DNA from: Sinohyriopsis cumingii
Lineage: Eukaryota > Mollusca > Bivalvia > Unionida > Unionidae
Reading direction: 5' to 3'
DNA: 64,000 nt
Assembly: GCA_028554795.2 (NCBI GenBank)
Contig: CM068841.1
Location: 26,035,308-26,099,307, forward strand
The translations under genes were made by a program, and so were the position numbers. Below are positions 37,986-48,800 of this stretch, piece after piece (within the stretch, counting starts at the first letter, position 1; each line of letters begins with the position of its first letter). Under the pieces are notes generated by a model, which made no database searches, was not told where the DNA came from, and saw only the letters and a program-made list of their open reading frames with translations.

Positions 37986-40491
37986 CTTTGCCATGAGGCT
38001 GTTTTATATTGACTTGCATATAGGGGGAGTCTGGTGAAACCACCTCTGACTTTATTGTCCTTTTTGGCATCCTTGTCGTTGCTAAATAGGCTACGCAGGA
38101 AGGAGAAGAATATAAAGGTAACTAAGATATATGAACAATATATTAGCGAAGAAGGAGCGTAAAGCATGCTATAGCATTTGTCGGAAAACAGATGCCGAAT
38201 GCCAACCTCCAGAACACGTCGAGTGTATCCAGGAAAACACCAAATACATACTTCTCCAGTCACACAATGATTTTAAACAAACTTGTGACGTCTTTAAATT
38301 TTAAAATAACAAATACGTCATACATGATATGTATCATCATAACAAATCCATATGTATAACAGGATCAAAAGGATACACGAGATCTCGAATGAAAACTGAA
38401 TTAGTGTAATAATAAATTAGAGACAAACAGTCCTACACACAAGTTTCTCACCCATGCGACAGAGCAATCTATTTTGCTAAACATACTTTTTATATCAGTC
38501 CGGTTATCTCAGACCTATCGATTCAGTCATGGTGACCCCGCAATAGGAAGTACTTTTAAAAAGAAACCTTTTTACAAGTGTGTAATACAATTGCTAAGTA
38601 TGACAGTAGACTGCTAATGTGTAACACAGCCAAGGCCCAATAATTCTAATAGAGTTATGGAAACTAATTTTATCCCAGCTCTGTGTTGTGATGCGACATA
38701 ATAAATTTGGCAGGGTTTAAGGGTCATCTTTACTAATAAGGTTGATGGGAATAAATAATATTAACGATAAGTGCAGTATTGTATAATTAAATCATATTCT
38801 AAAACGCACTTCTCCTACATATTGGAATTTCTAGGGCAAAAACAGCTGTAGTAGATGCGTAGCACAAAATGTGTTGTACTGCAGAGAGGTGTTTCAAATT
38901 ATGCACGGAGAGCCAAAACTGCTTTAAATGATAAATTATTTCAACATCTAACTTTAAATTGTATTAAAAATACTATATTTGTATTAAGTACACGTCCATG
39001 CTTATAATGCTATTAGAAAAAGTGTAAATTTCACCAGATTAATTTTGCTTATAAGAACTATGTTTTCTACTAACACATGAGTGCATTGTTTTAGTGATAA
39101 TTGAATATATCTTACAAGTTATTGTTTTAATGAAAACCGACTTTTGTTCCACCCCAGGTACAAACGAAATGTTTCACAAATCTGCATTGCTGAAAGTTAT
39201 AAGTTTGTACTCATATAGAGACAGATAACGTTTTCAATATCTATACTCCCTAAATCTCTGCCTTTACACAATCTAATACAAACTATCCACTTCAATCTCT
39301 TGTCGACTTAGTATTTGTTCGCGTAATGAAGTAAAACATATCTGATCCATTATACCATTTCAATGTTTCTATCGCAAGCTGGGTAAGGGGTTTACTCTTG
39401 TTGTTCATCCGTTTGATACAATACACAACTTATTGCTAATCTTACACGCTCGAGAATAGCAAGTTTTTCCGTAATGTTTACTTAACTGAAGCTCATACAT
39501 ATTTTTTGTACTCGTATTCTCGTTTCGCTCAAAAATTAATAAGCAAGATAACGAATTCTTCGGCGAAATGTGGAATCTTTATTATCAACAGTGATTATTA
39601 GCATATGCAACAAAATCATGCTCTATAAGGGTACAAAGTTTCCTAACTTTCTATCATACCAGTTCAACACTCCAATCCTATATGGTTCTTCAAATGCCAG
39701 ATTTGGAATTGTAGGCAAATTTCTGCAATCTTCTTATGCTGTGCTCCGAAGTTTGATATCAAAACTTATAATCAGTTAGAAAGGCTCCATATATCATGTG
39801 TGAAAAACGAAAAGCACAATTATATTGATTGTAGGTCCCTACCATATGATTATGCGATTATGCGGTTACTTGGACAGATACCTTATATATCCCACTGACA
39901 ATAAATTATAAATTTTCAACAAAGATATATGGTTTGACTTTTAATTTTACTTTATAAGTTTTAAGTTTTTCTATTCAGCAATTTCCTGTGATGCATCGAC
40001 ATGATCCTAAGTATGATTGATCTTCATGTGTCGTTGCATGTTGCTTGACATATCATGTAAGTCCTTCGTGGCGACTGCTTCAAAGTCAATACCTTACCAA
40101 ATATGTTAACTGACACAGATCTTTTGATAATAAAAACTCTATTCCTAATACACGCTTTAATGACTGTATGTCGCTTCAACTGGTAAAATTAAGAATATGG
40201 CAATATAATGTATATTATTACACCCATTTAAAAACACTAATTACATTTCAGACAAATAACAAAGTAACGGTGTAAACGACATAACTTTTTATAGCATCCC
40301 AATTTCGAATATTTTTCTCGAAATTGCAAATATCAATATAAGTACAAATGGATCAGGGGATTAATAAGAGCTGAATATTTCAAAAATGTTTCAACGCCAA
40401 TTAATTTTATTTAGGTTGTAAATAGGTGGATTAAACTGAACTCGTGTACATACGACTGCGGTGTAAACTATGATTAGTGGTACCTGGACGT
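37986..40491. other. AT-rich DNA, no supported gene
   Basis: No gene, RNA or named repeat recognised. Confidence 0.45.
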
Positions 40492-40617
40492 TTCGCCCCA
40501 TGGACGTTTCGGCCCAAGACATTTCGCCCCACTTCAATGGACTTTTCGCCCCACTTCAATGGACATTTCGCCCCACATGGTACATGAACGTTTCGCCCCA
40601 TGGACGTTTCGCCCCAC
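40492..40617. repeat. GGACGTTTCGCCCCA minisatellite
   Basis: About seven irregular copies of a motif close to GGACGTTTCGCCCCA, with spacers such as CTTCAAT and CATGGTACAT. It is much richer in C than its surroundings. The minus strand gives a Gly-Arg-Asn-Val-rich frame that is not a gene. Confidence 0.9.
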
Positions 40618-40990
40618 ATTAAATAAAGTATGAACCCTCACTCGAGTACAGCCTGTCTCAGTATAATGGTAATGCGAGAAACGACACACATCATCAATCA
40701 TACAAAACATTATGGTTTATTTGTCGTTTAAATATAATACACTATTTATTCACCCAAATTCTAAACTAAATTTAAAATAAAAACCGGACTAGGATTAACA
40801 ACCCTATATATTACACTAGGGAAATACATAAATACCCCGACAAAATTTTGAATTTTTTTGTTCAGAAATCTTTTATAAAGCAAACAAATCTCATACCTTT
40901 GGGGAAAACATACACATATAAAACAACTTATTTTTTTTTATAAGTAGGGGTGTATCTGTCTGGTGCCATAAAGAAAACAAATGTTCTGGC
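40618..40990 (+). repeat. Upstream-region duplicate A
   Basis: Matches 41690-42215 in order and orientation. Shared blocks are TGAACC..CTCGAG.ACAG, GCGACAC-like, AACAACCCT.TAT, ACACTAGGG, ATACCCCGACAAAATT, GGGGAAAACAT, CACATATAAAAC, AAGTAGGGGTG and ATCTGTCTGGTGCC. Copy B ends next to the first exon of the zinc-finger gene. After copy A no matching exon is evident, so A may be a relic of a duplicated gene start or a repeat carried upstream. Confidence 0.7.
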
Positions 40991-41689
40991 CTTCACTATT
41001 GCTCCCAGCAAGTGTTAATATGACTTAATTACATCCAGGTAACTTCTTTGATCTTCATATTTAAATAATCTGCTAAATGTGGTATCAAGGTAATTAAGCT
41101 GCAACCAGAGTTTTGAGTAAGTCGTATAAGCTTTTATGAAAAGGAAATTACTATTTAGCACATATGGTATGACGTTCACTAATAACAAAAAATAAACAAC
41201 GTTTGATCTTAGTATATCAAGTGCATTGTCCGACAGATCGTTTGGTATAGAAGCTCGTGCACGTGTTTGAATGGAAATTTATCATTGGCTCTATAAACTG
41301 CAGTCTTTCCTTTTCTTGGTACTAGTTGTTTTAATATCACGTAAATCAATAGATCGAACAATGTCTTCCATTTAGGGGAAGTAGGGGGAGGGACAGGGCC
41401 CTTTATTGAGCAAGTACTATCAATGAACCACAGGGCTATATCACAAGGCGCCACGCGAAGTGAGCAGGTCTGTGGAAGAGAATGGAAAAAGCCCATAAAG
41501 GGAATTACAATAATACAACATAACACAAAAAGTGACTCTTAACATTTAGTCTTACTTCTTTTTCCTTGCCTACTATATTCTCACTGTTCTATTTCTATAC
41601 AAAATTTAGAACAAAAATAAACTTTAGAAATTTAGGAAATAAATAACTAGAAGACAACCTGCTCAAGAGGGGAGAAGTACAATAAATAA
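40991..41689. other. Spacer between upstream duplicates
   Basis: A minus-strand open frame at 41209-41526 covers much of this stretch but has no domain I recognise. No exon or repeat is supported. Confidence 0.4.
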
Positions 41690-42215
41690 ATAAAATACTG
41701 AACCCACCTCGAGCACAGTCGTCTTAATTGAAAAATACGAGAGCGACACCATATAGCAAACATATAAACCACTAGGGTTTTAATTTCACAACGATGCAAC
41801 GCTATCTCGTCCAAAATCAAAATTATATAGCCTCCGAGAGAGGTGATAGGACAACTGGGCTGAGATTTGAACACGGCTGAAGTCCCTACATAGAAACAAT
41901 ATATAGCAAACACAACACATAGCACCAACATATAACACACACGGGACGTAAGAGACCACTAGCAAGGTCACCAAAAGAACAAAGGGAAGCAAAACCGAAA
42001 TTAGGTGATGGAAATCTATTTCGGAAAACAACCCTTTATACACACTAGGGTCATTTGGAATACCCCGACAAAATTCTAAATAAAACTTGCTTTGTAAAAT
42101 TCTTTTAATAAAAACAACAGATACAACAAATCATTGGGGGAAACATGAACACATAAAACTACTTTCTCTTTGATTAAGTAGGGGTGGAGGGGCATCTGTC
42201 TGGTGCCTCCCCAAA
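41690..42215 (+). repeat. Upstream-region duplicate B (gene-proximal)
   Basis: The partner of 40618-40990, about 150 bp longer because of extra sequence near 41780-42010. It ends about 20 bp before the predicted start codon at 42237, so it probably holds the promoter and 5' untranslated region of the zinc-finger gene. No clear TATA or initiator could be assigned. Confidence 0.6.
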
Positions 42216-42236
42216 AAGAGAGAAAAAAAAAGAACA

Positions 42237-42339
42237 ATGTCTTCGTGCATTTACTGCAGAAAACCAGTTACCCGTCGTCAGCAAGCCATAGATTGCGATA
42301 GTTGCGGCCTATGGCAACACAGAGCATGTGGAAATACTG
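42237..42339 (+). CDS. Zinc-finger gene exon 1
   Basis: Begins with ATG in an A-rich context and encodes MSSCIYCRKPVTRRQQ, then the CDSCGLWQHRAC core. The spacing CxxC..CDxC..WxHxxC is that of a PHD-like finger. It ends at a strong donor (G|GTAAGT) in phase 1. Confidence 0.75.
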
Positions 42340-44162
42340 GTAAGTTTATCTATTTATTTATTTCTACATCATATTACGATCATTCCGTAACTGAACGGGC
42401 ATAACAAAATAAATACATTTTTTATGATAATTTTATGTATCTAGTGACACTTTCTCGCATGTTATTGTCCTTGTTTCAGTATATCCAATGTCTTTCAAAA
42501 TAAATGTTATCATAAGACGTAGATAGACTTAACTAAACGATACTTAGAAATGGTTTCTATTTACAGGTTTATCAAGCTACAAGTATGGTCTCCTTAGACG
42601 TAAAATGATATCTTTTCAGTTTGTGTGTGACCTGTGCAGTTCTAAACCTGAGGTAAGATTTCATTACAAACAAAATATTTTAAGAATAAAGACATGTTAC
42701 AGTAGCTGGTTCCCATTCGCATTCGATGTACTTAAGCTACGGTTAAATACAAATTGCGAACAAAACGTGGATCGCTGCCTACATTCTCCCTATCACAAAT
42801 GCTGGAAGATTAGTAAAAATAATTTTTCTTGTATCAAATATTTCGTTGTTTTTCTTGGGCTACACGACGTTCCATTCTAGTAAGCGTTCTTATGTGTACT
42901 ATTATAATTTTTAAATATTAATTATGTTTACAGGCAGATGGCTACGATGTTGAAATGGACTTAAGCGGCATACCAAATACATCTGACAGATTTGAAATGT
43001 ATGCCGGTACAGCACTGGGGCAGATGGAGAGCACGAGAAATTCGACGTCGATTTCTATCAATAAAGAGGATATTTCGACAAGGTGAATGTTATTTTATTT
43101 ATTAGAATCGTACGGGTGCTTGCATACGTCTTTATGTTTAAATACCATATTCGGTATAGTTAAACTTGGTTTTCTCTATATTTGCTTGTATGTTTTCAAC
43201 ATTTTCTGACAAGTTCAGACATTTCTAATTACATGCTGGATAGAATTCAACAAGTGAACGAGTTTATGGGCAACAATGATGCTGCATCAACACTTGCAGC
43301 CGATATGTCTTCATTTGACGTTGAGCGCCCACACAGATCTTTGACACCAGAAGAAGAAGAAGCGTAAGTTAAAAATCGAAGCGGACAAGAAAGCACAGAA
43401 AATAGCAACAATTTATTCCAGTAATATTGATGTACATAAATCGTTATAGAGTGTATCTTCTAATCAAAGATTGATCATCTTTTACTGAATCTTGTTAGGT
43501 ATCTTGTAAACATGTTATTTTACTGATGCATATTTTTTGTTCATGCAAAATAATAGTTTTTTGATAATCACGATTTTTCTCCTTTCTTTAGGTCAGTTAG
43601 GAATGTAACTGTTTATGGAGAAGTGCCAGTGGATTCGGAGGATCGTATAACATTTGAGGTATTAGCCACAGGATCCACTCGAGGAAAAAGGAAATTAATA
43701 TCTAGTGCTGGATATGGTTTTGTTGTTAAGCGTGAGCTGAAGAATGGAACCATTGAATGGCGTTGTAGTGTGCGTGGGAAGAATGCGCAATGCCCTGAAA
43801 CCGTGCGACAGACAGACTCAGACTTTCTGCCAAGTCATCAGAGCCATAGCCATACTGCCACTCCTGGGTTGTTAACAGCCGTCAAAATCAAAACGTAGGT
43901 ATTTGGCATGAACATGATTAATCTAAATACTGGTATATTCTATCAATATATTATCAACAGTATATAATGGTTAAATTGTAATCAATATACTTATAATTAA
44001 TGTATGCTAATTCCAGAAATATCGCTTTATTATATACAGTAAAGATCGTCTTCCAAGCTTCTGCTATATTAAATAAGCATTTTTGATAAATTATACGCCG
44101 CTGCCAATAATGAACGACATTTCGTCATCCATCCATCCATCCATCCATACAATGATCCGTCC

Positions 44163-44193
<31 letters not shown>

Positions 44194-45349
44194 CACAACA
44201 TGCATACATACACAACATACATACATACATACATACATACATACATACATACATACATACATACATACACAACATACATGAATACATACATACAAACACA
44301 ACATACATACAAACACAACATACATTAATACATTGATCCGTACGTATACTATATAAGGTTTTGTTTTCGTTTAGGCCATATGTGTCAAACTCAAGGCCCG
44401 CGGGCCACATCAGGCCCGGCGTACAATTATATCAGGCCCGAGAGGTCTTGACCGGCGTACAATTATATCCGGCCCGAGAGAGAATTTTAGGCTATGGTGT
44501 TTCCCAATGCACACTTTGCTGAAAAACTTAGCTTGCTTCGCGCCGAGTTCGCACGGCGCTGTAGTGACTTTGAAGCACAGAAAAGTAATTTCGAGCTGTT
44601 TCGTAACCCATTTGCCATAGACGTGGAAACTGCACCTGTAAATTTGCAGATGGAGCTAATAGAGCTGCAGTGTAATGGGACACTAAAGGCAAAGTACGAC
44701 ACTGTGGGGCCTGCACAGTTCACTCGTTTCATTCCTGAAGAGATGCCCCAGCTTCGTCTACATGCGGCTCGAACCTTGAGCATGTTTGGTAGCACATATC
44801 TGTGTGAGCAGCTGTTTTCTGTGATGAAGATTAACAAAACATCACACAGGAGCCGTCTCACTGATGAACACTTGCAGTCCATCATGAGAATCTCAATGAC
44901 ACAGAACATTACTCCCAACATAAACGAACTTGTAGCCAAGAAAAGATGCCAAACATCCAGCTCTGACAAATTGGCATAAGAGCGAAAATGGGTATGCCAA
45001 TGATTTTTTTATTATTAAAACTTTTTTCTGTTTTAATTTATATTAATGTTTAAAAAAGGTTTAATTTTCCGCTTATTGAATGTTTATCCTGTTCGGCCCG
45101 CAGCCTTACGTCTGATTTGAGTTTTGGCCCGCTGAGCGATTGAGTTTGACACCCCTGGTTTAGGCCAAGGCATTAGGGCAAGAGAATTTGTTTGAAACAG
45201 CCCATGCACTGGTTAATGAGGTTATAGACGTTCATGCAGAACCATTACAACCTGAGGCATCCAGGGTAGCGGAGACGAACCTAGTTAGAATGGTCAACCG
45301 GACCAGGTCCGCAACCAGACCAGAAAATCCCAGAGATCTTACGTTTACT
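42237..45349 (+). CDS. PHD-like/FLYWCH zinc-finger gene, six visible exons, 3' part unknown
   Basis: Six pieces form a spliced plus-strand gene: 42237-42339, 42567-42652, 42934-43082, 43214-43363, 43592-43894 and 45164-45349. All introns except the last join in phase without stops. The encoded order is a PHD-like Cys-rich finger (exons 1-2), an acidic/Ser-Thr linker (exons 3-4), a FLYWCH finger (exon 5) and a helical segment (exon 6). FLYWCH fingers bind DNA and in invertebrates often accompany MULE-type transposase genes, so this may be a transposase-derived gene whose catalytic part lies further on or is lost. The last junction is out of phase (exon 5 ends with two bases of a codon, exon 6 reads from phase 0) and its acceptor was hit by a hAT element, so the copy may be broken. 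No 3' end is visible before the minisatellite. Confidence 0.65.
42567..42652 (+). CDS. Zinc-finger gene exon 2
   Basis: Follows a TTTCTATTTACAG acceptor and completes the PHD-like finger with FVCDLCSSKPE, supplying the last CxxC pair. It ends in phase 0 at GAG|GTAAGA. Confidence 0.75.
42934..43082 (+). CDS. Zinc-finger gene exon 3
   Basis: Starts after TGTTTACAG and ends before GTGAAT. It encodes a polar linker (ADGYDVEMDLSGIPNTSDRF and on) rich in Asp, Ser and Thr, with no domain. It ends with two bases of a codon, which fit exon 4. Confidence 0.65.
43214..43363 (+). CDS. Zinc-finger gene exon 4
   Basis: The acceptor ...TGACAAG|TT is chosen over the nearby TTCAG because only it keeps the frame. 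It encodes SDISNYMLDRIQQVNEFMG, then a Glu-rich end (LTPEEEEA). The donor is C|GTAAGT. Confidence 0.6.
43592..43894 (+). CDS. Zinc-finger gene exon 5, FLYWCH finger
   Basis: Follows a pyrimidine-rich acceptor (CTCCTTTCTTTAG). The frame carries a FLYWCH-type finger: a hydrophobic start (ITFEVLATGSTRGKRKL), GYGFVVK, IEWRCSVRG, a second Cys in AQCPETV, and His residues in SHQSHSHTATPG. This gives the C-C-H-H ligand set. The donor AC|GTAGGT leaves two bases of a codon. Confidence 0.78.
44129..44330. repeat. (CCAT)n/(CATA)n tetranucleotide microsatellite
   Basis: About six CCAT units, a short break, then long runs of CATA broken by ACAACATA variants. Met-Tyr-Val-Cys frames on the minus strand are artefacts of it. 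Confidence 0.96.
44369..44376. repeat. Left target-site duplication of the hAT insertion
   Basis: GTTTAGGC, identical to 45158-45165. Eight bases is the hAT-specific length. It contains the AG of a splice acceptor. Confidence 0.88.
44416..44480. repeat. 36-bp-period duplication at the hAT left end
   Basis: A 29-bp block beginning CCGGCGTACAATTATATC occurs at 44416-44444 and 44452-44480 with one mismatch. The tandem step sits just before the internal deletion point. Confidence 0.85.
44494..44979 (+). pseudogene. hAT transposase C-terminal fragment (dimerisation domain)
   Basis: A 161-residue open frame with no internal stop. It reads SDFEAQKSNFELFRNPF, then LRLHAARTLSMFGSTYLCEQ and LFSVMKINKTSHRSRLTDEH, the hATC dimerisation domain with its Cys-Glu-x-x-Phe-Ser core. 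The catalytic DDE core and the BED zinc finger are missing, so it cannot transpose DNA itself. The first Met sits next to the deletion junction and is probably incidental. The sequence closely resembles the C-terminal half of vertebrate GTF2IRD2 as I remember that family. Its intact frame fits a young copy or chance survival. The overlapping minus-strand frame is a shadow. Confidence 0.88.
45158..45165. repeat. Right target-site duplication of the hAT insertion
   Basis: GTTTAGGC, identical to 44369-44376. This copy supplies the AG directly before exon 6. Confidence 0.88.
45164..45349 (+). CDS. Zinc-finger gene exon 6
   Basis: Directly after the hAT target duplication, an open phase-0 segment encodes AKALGQENLFETAHALVNEV, then IDVHAEP and a basic Arg-rich end (TRSATRPENPRDLTFT). 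It ends at a strong donor (ACT|GTAAGT). Helical AHALV-type segments commonly follow FLYWCH fingers in such genes. The acceptor now depends on the duplicated GTTTAG, preceded by the hAT tip instead of the former pyrimidine tract. Its phase does not fit exon 5. Confidence 0.6.
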
Positions 45350-45399
45350 GTAAGTGAATGTTTTTTTCTGTATATAATATGTGGTTGCATTGTATTTTT

Positions 45400-45401
<2 letters not shown>

Positions 45402-45466
<65 letters not shown>
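45402..45466. repeat. (TA)n microsatellite
   Basis: About 65 bp of TA, some 50 bp after the exon 6 donor. Confidence 0.97.
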
Positions 45467-45469
<3 letters not shown>

Positions 45470-46124
45470 TCGTACTCTACGTGTTATTTATTTATAGTTA
45501 TAACATTATTAGTTACAGTCAAGGATATGCGACGGAATTTTTTCCACATTTGAATCATTTCCTGTACATTGAGTGACAAGTGACGATATTTCTACTTTGT
45601 TTGTGTTTCTTCGACATTGTTCTGGGACATAATAGTGCTGATTACATGTGAAAAGAAAGTTCAAACGTACAATAAAAATTTTACGTCTAAACTTTAAGAC
45701 ATATTAAAAAATGCATCTATTATTAATTTGCTAACTCGTTTCATGTTATATAATGAGAGCAGAGATGATTATAACACGTTTAAAACAAAATAGCAACAAA
45801 TTATTGAAATTTAGAACTACAGAATCTGACAACACTAACTTCCTTACGTCCGCTATCTTCCTTCATCACGGAAGCAGAGAAATAAATGAAAAATAGATAA
45901 TGCCTCATCAAGTTCGTCTCCATTGTAAAATATTCTATCGATGTGATAAATTGTGAACAAAATCCAGTTGAAATTTTGAATCTAATTTTAAAACAAATTA
46001 GTAAGTTAGGCAGATTATTGCTGAAACACAGACACAATATGAGTATGAACTAAGCTCTTTGTGTGTTTTTTGGTCCGTCACAATTTACGTAAACTGTAGA
46101 AAATGAAGAGGATTGCTGAATTGT
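45467..46124. other. AT-rich spacer before the minisatellite
   Basis: No exon or repeat recognised. It is probably intron or intergenic sequence of the zinc-finger gene. Confidence 0.45.
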
Positions 46125-46589
46125 GCGCTTCTTGTACATTGCAGAAGAGAGCGCTTCTAGAACATGCTTCTTGTATATTGTGGTTGAGTGCACATCTAGA
46201 GTACGCTCCTTGTACATTGCAGTAGAGCGCACTACTAGAGTATGCTTCTTGTATATTGCTATTACGTGTACTTCTAGAGTATGCTTCTTGCGCATTGATT
46301 CTAGAGTATGCTTCTAGCGCAATTGCTTCTAGGGTATGCTTCTTGCTCACTGCTTCTAGAGTATGCTTCTTGTATATTGCTGTAGCTTGTACTTCTAAAC
46401 TAAACTTCTAAAGTATGCATCATGCGCATGGCTTCTAGATTAGGCTTCATGCGCATTGCTTCTAGAGTAATCTTCCTGCGCCATCCTTCTAGAGTATGCT
46501 TATTGCGCATTGCTTCTAGAGTATGCTTCCCGCACTTTGATTCTAGAGTATGCTTCCTGCGCATTGCTTCTAGAGTATGCTTGTTGCGC

Positions 46590-48800
46590 ATTGCTTCTAG
46601 AGTATGGTTCGTGTGCATTGCCTCTGGACTATGCTTTTTGCGCATTGCTTCGAGAGTTTGCTTCAAGAGTATGCTTCTTCTACTTTGCGGTAGAGCGCAC
46701 TTCTAGAGCATGCTTCTTGTATATTGCTGTTACCTGTACTTCTAGAGTATGCTTTTTGTGCTTTGTTTCTACAGTATGTTTCTCGCGCATTGCTTCTAAA
46801 GTATGCATCTTGTACATTGCTGTAGCTTGGACTTCTAAAGTAAGCTTCTAATGTGAGCTTCTTGTGCATTGCTTCTAGAGTATTCTATACACGCATTTTC
46901 TTTTGAAGAGTAATCATCTCGCGCATTGCTTTTACAGTAAGCTTCCTGTGCGTTACTTCTAGACTATGCTTCTTGCGCATTGCTTCTAGAGTATGCTTCT
47001 TGCGCTCTGCTTCTAGAGTTTGCTTCTTGCGCATCTTGCGCATTACTTCTAGAGCATACTTCTAGAGTATGCTTCTTGTACATTCTTGTAGCGTGTGCTT
47101 TTAGAGTACGATTCTTGCGCATTGCTTCTAGAGTATGCTTCTTGCTCATTGCTTCTAGAGTATACTTCTCATCTATTTCTTCTAGACTACGCTTATTGCA
47201 CAGTGCCTCTAGATAATGCATCTTGCACTTTGCTTCCAAGGTATGCTTCTTGTTCATAGCTTCTAGAGGATGCTTCTCCGGCATTTCTTCTTGATTATGC
47301 TTCTTTCGCAATGCTTCTAGAGTATGGTTCTTGTGCATTGCCTCTAGAGTGGCTTCTTGTATATTGCTTCGAGTGTTTGCTTCAAGAGTATCCTTCTTGT
47401 ATATTGTTGTTACCTGTACTTCTAGAGTATGCTTCTTGTATATTGTTGTTACGGGTACTTCTAGATTATGCTTCTTGCGCATTGCTTCTAGAATATGCAT
47501 CTTGTACATTGCTGCAGCTTGAACTTCTAAGGAAAGCTTCTGAAGTATGCGTCTTGCGCATTGCTTCTAGAGTAAGCTTCCTGTGCATTACTTCTAGACT
47601 ATGCTTCTTGCGCATTGCTTCTAGTGTATGATTCTCGCGCTTTGATTCTAGAGCATACTTCTTTCGCATTGCTTCAAGAATATGCTTCTTTTGCATTGCT
47701 TCTAGAGTATGGTTCGTGTGCATTGCCTCTGGACTATGCTTTTTGCGCATTGCTTCGAGAGTTTGCTTCAAGAGTATGCTTCTTCTACTTTGCGGTAGAG
47801 CGCACTTCTAGAGCATGCTTCTTGTATATTGCTGTTACCTGTACTTCTAGAGTATGCTTTTTGTGCTTTGTTTCTACAGTATGTTTCTCGCGCATTGCTT
47901 CTAAAGTATGCATCTTGTACATTGCTGTAGCTTGGACTTCTAAAGTAAGCTTCTAATGTGAGCTTCTTGTGCATTGCTTCTAGAGTATTCTATACACGCA
48001 TTTTCTTTTGAAGAGTAATCATCACGCGCATTGCTTTTACAGTAAGCTTCCTGTGCGTTACTTCTAGACTATGCTTCTTGCGCATTGCTTCTAGAGTATG
48101 CTTCTTGCGCTCTGCTTCTAGAGTTTGCTTCTTGCGCATCTTGCGCATTACTTCTAGAGCATACTTCTAGAGTATGCTTCTTGTACATTCTTGTAGCGTG
48201 TGCTTTTAGAGTACGATTCTTGCGCATTGCTTCTAGAGTATGCTTCTTGCTCATTGCTTCTAGAGTATACTTCTCATCTATTTCTTCTAGACTACGCTTA
48301 TTGCACAGTGCCTCTAGATAATGCATCTTGCACTTTGCTTCCAAGGTATGCTTCTTGTTCATAGCTTCTAGAGGATGCTTCTCCGGCATTTCTTCTTGAT
48401 TATGCTTCTTTCGCAATGCTTCTAGAGTATGGTTCTTGTGCATTGCCTCTAGAGTGGCTTCTTGTATATTGCTTCGAGTGTTTGCTTCAAGAGTATCCTT
48501 CTTGTATATTGTTGTTACCTGTACTTCTAGAGTATGCTTCTTGTATATTGTTGTTACGGGTACTTCTAGATTATGCTTCTTGCGCATTGCTTCTAGAATA
48601 TGCATCTTGTACATTGCTGCAGCTTGAACTTCTAAGGAAAGCTTCTGAAGTATGCGTCTTGCGCATTGCTTCTAGAGTAAGCTTCCTGTGCATTACTTCT
48701 AGACTATGCTTCTTGCGCATTGCTTCTAGTGTATGATTCTCGCGCTTTGATTCTAGAGCATACTTCTTTCGCATTGCTTCAAGAATATGCTTCTTTTGCA
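46590..48800. repeat. 1105-bp higher-order duplication inside the minisatellite
   Basis: Two consecutive units, about 46590-47695 and 47696-48800, are nearly identical base for base. I saw one difference, T at about 46919 versus A at about 48024. All open frames recur at an offset of exactly 1105. Neighbouring 27-bp units are far more diverged from each other, so the event is recent or an assembly artefact. Confidence 0.92.

Larger units (their letters stand above)
43895..44376. other. Intron with tetranucleotide repeat and left hAT target copy
   Basis: Contains the CCAT/ACAT repeats at 44129-44330. It ends in the original acceptor-like TTTTGTTTTCGTTTAG next to the left end of the hAT element. 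A small extra exon that would restore phase was looked for but none was convincing. Confidence 0.55.
44377..45157 (+). mobile_element. Internally deleted hAT (Charlie-like) transposon
   Basis: The right end, read inward, starts CAGGGGTGTCAAACTCAA. The left end reads CATATGTGTCAAACTCAA, the same except for three bases near the tip. Both ends then continue with GGCCCGC-rich subterminal sequence. The element is 781 bp long and flanked by the 8-bp duplication GTTTAGGC. It keeps only the last part of its transposase, so it is a non-autonomous deletion derivative that would need a full-length relative to move. The family resembles the hAT elements that gave rise to the vertebrate GTF2IRD2 C-terminal domain. 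It inserted exactly at the 3' splice site before exon 6 of the host zinc-finger gene. Confidence 0.9.

Noticed and set aside
40431-40619. Minus-strand Gly/Arg/Asn/Val-rich frame
   Set aside because: Translation of the GGACGTTTCGCCCCA minisatellite.
41209-41526. Minus-strand 105-codon frame between the upstream duplicates
   Set aside because: No recognised domain, no splice context, and no counterpart in the duplicated blocks.
44487-44969. Minus-strand 160-codon frame opposite the hAT fragment
   Set aside because: The plus strand carries the recognisable hATC domain; the minus frame has none.
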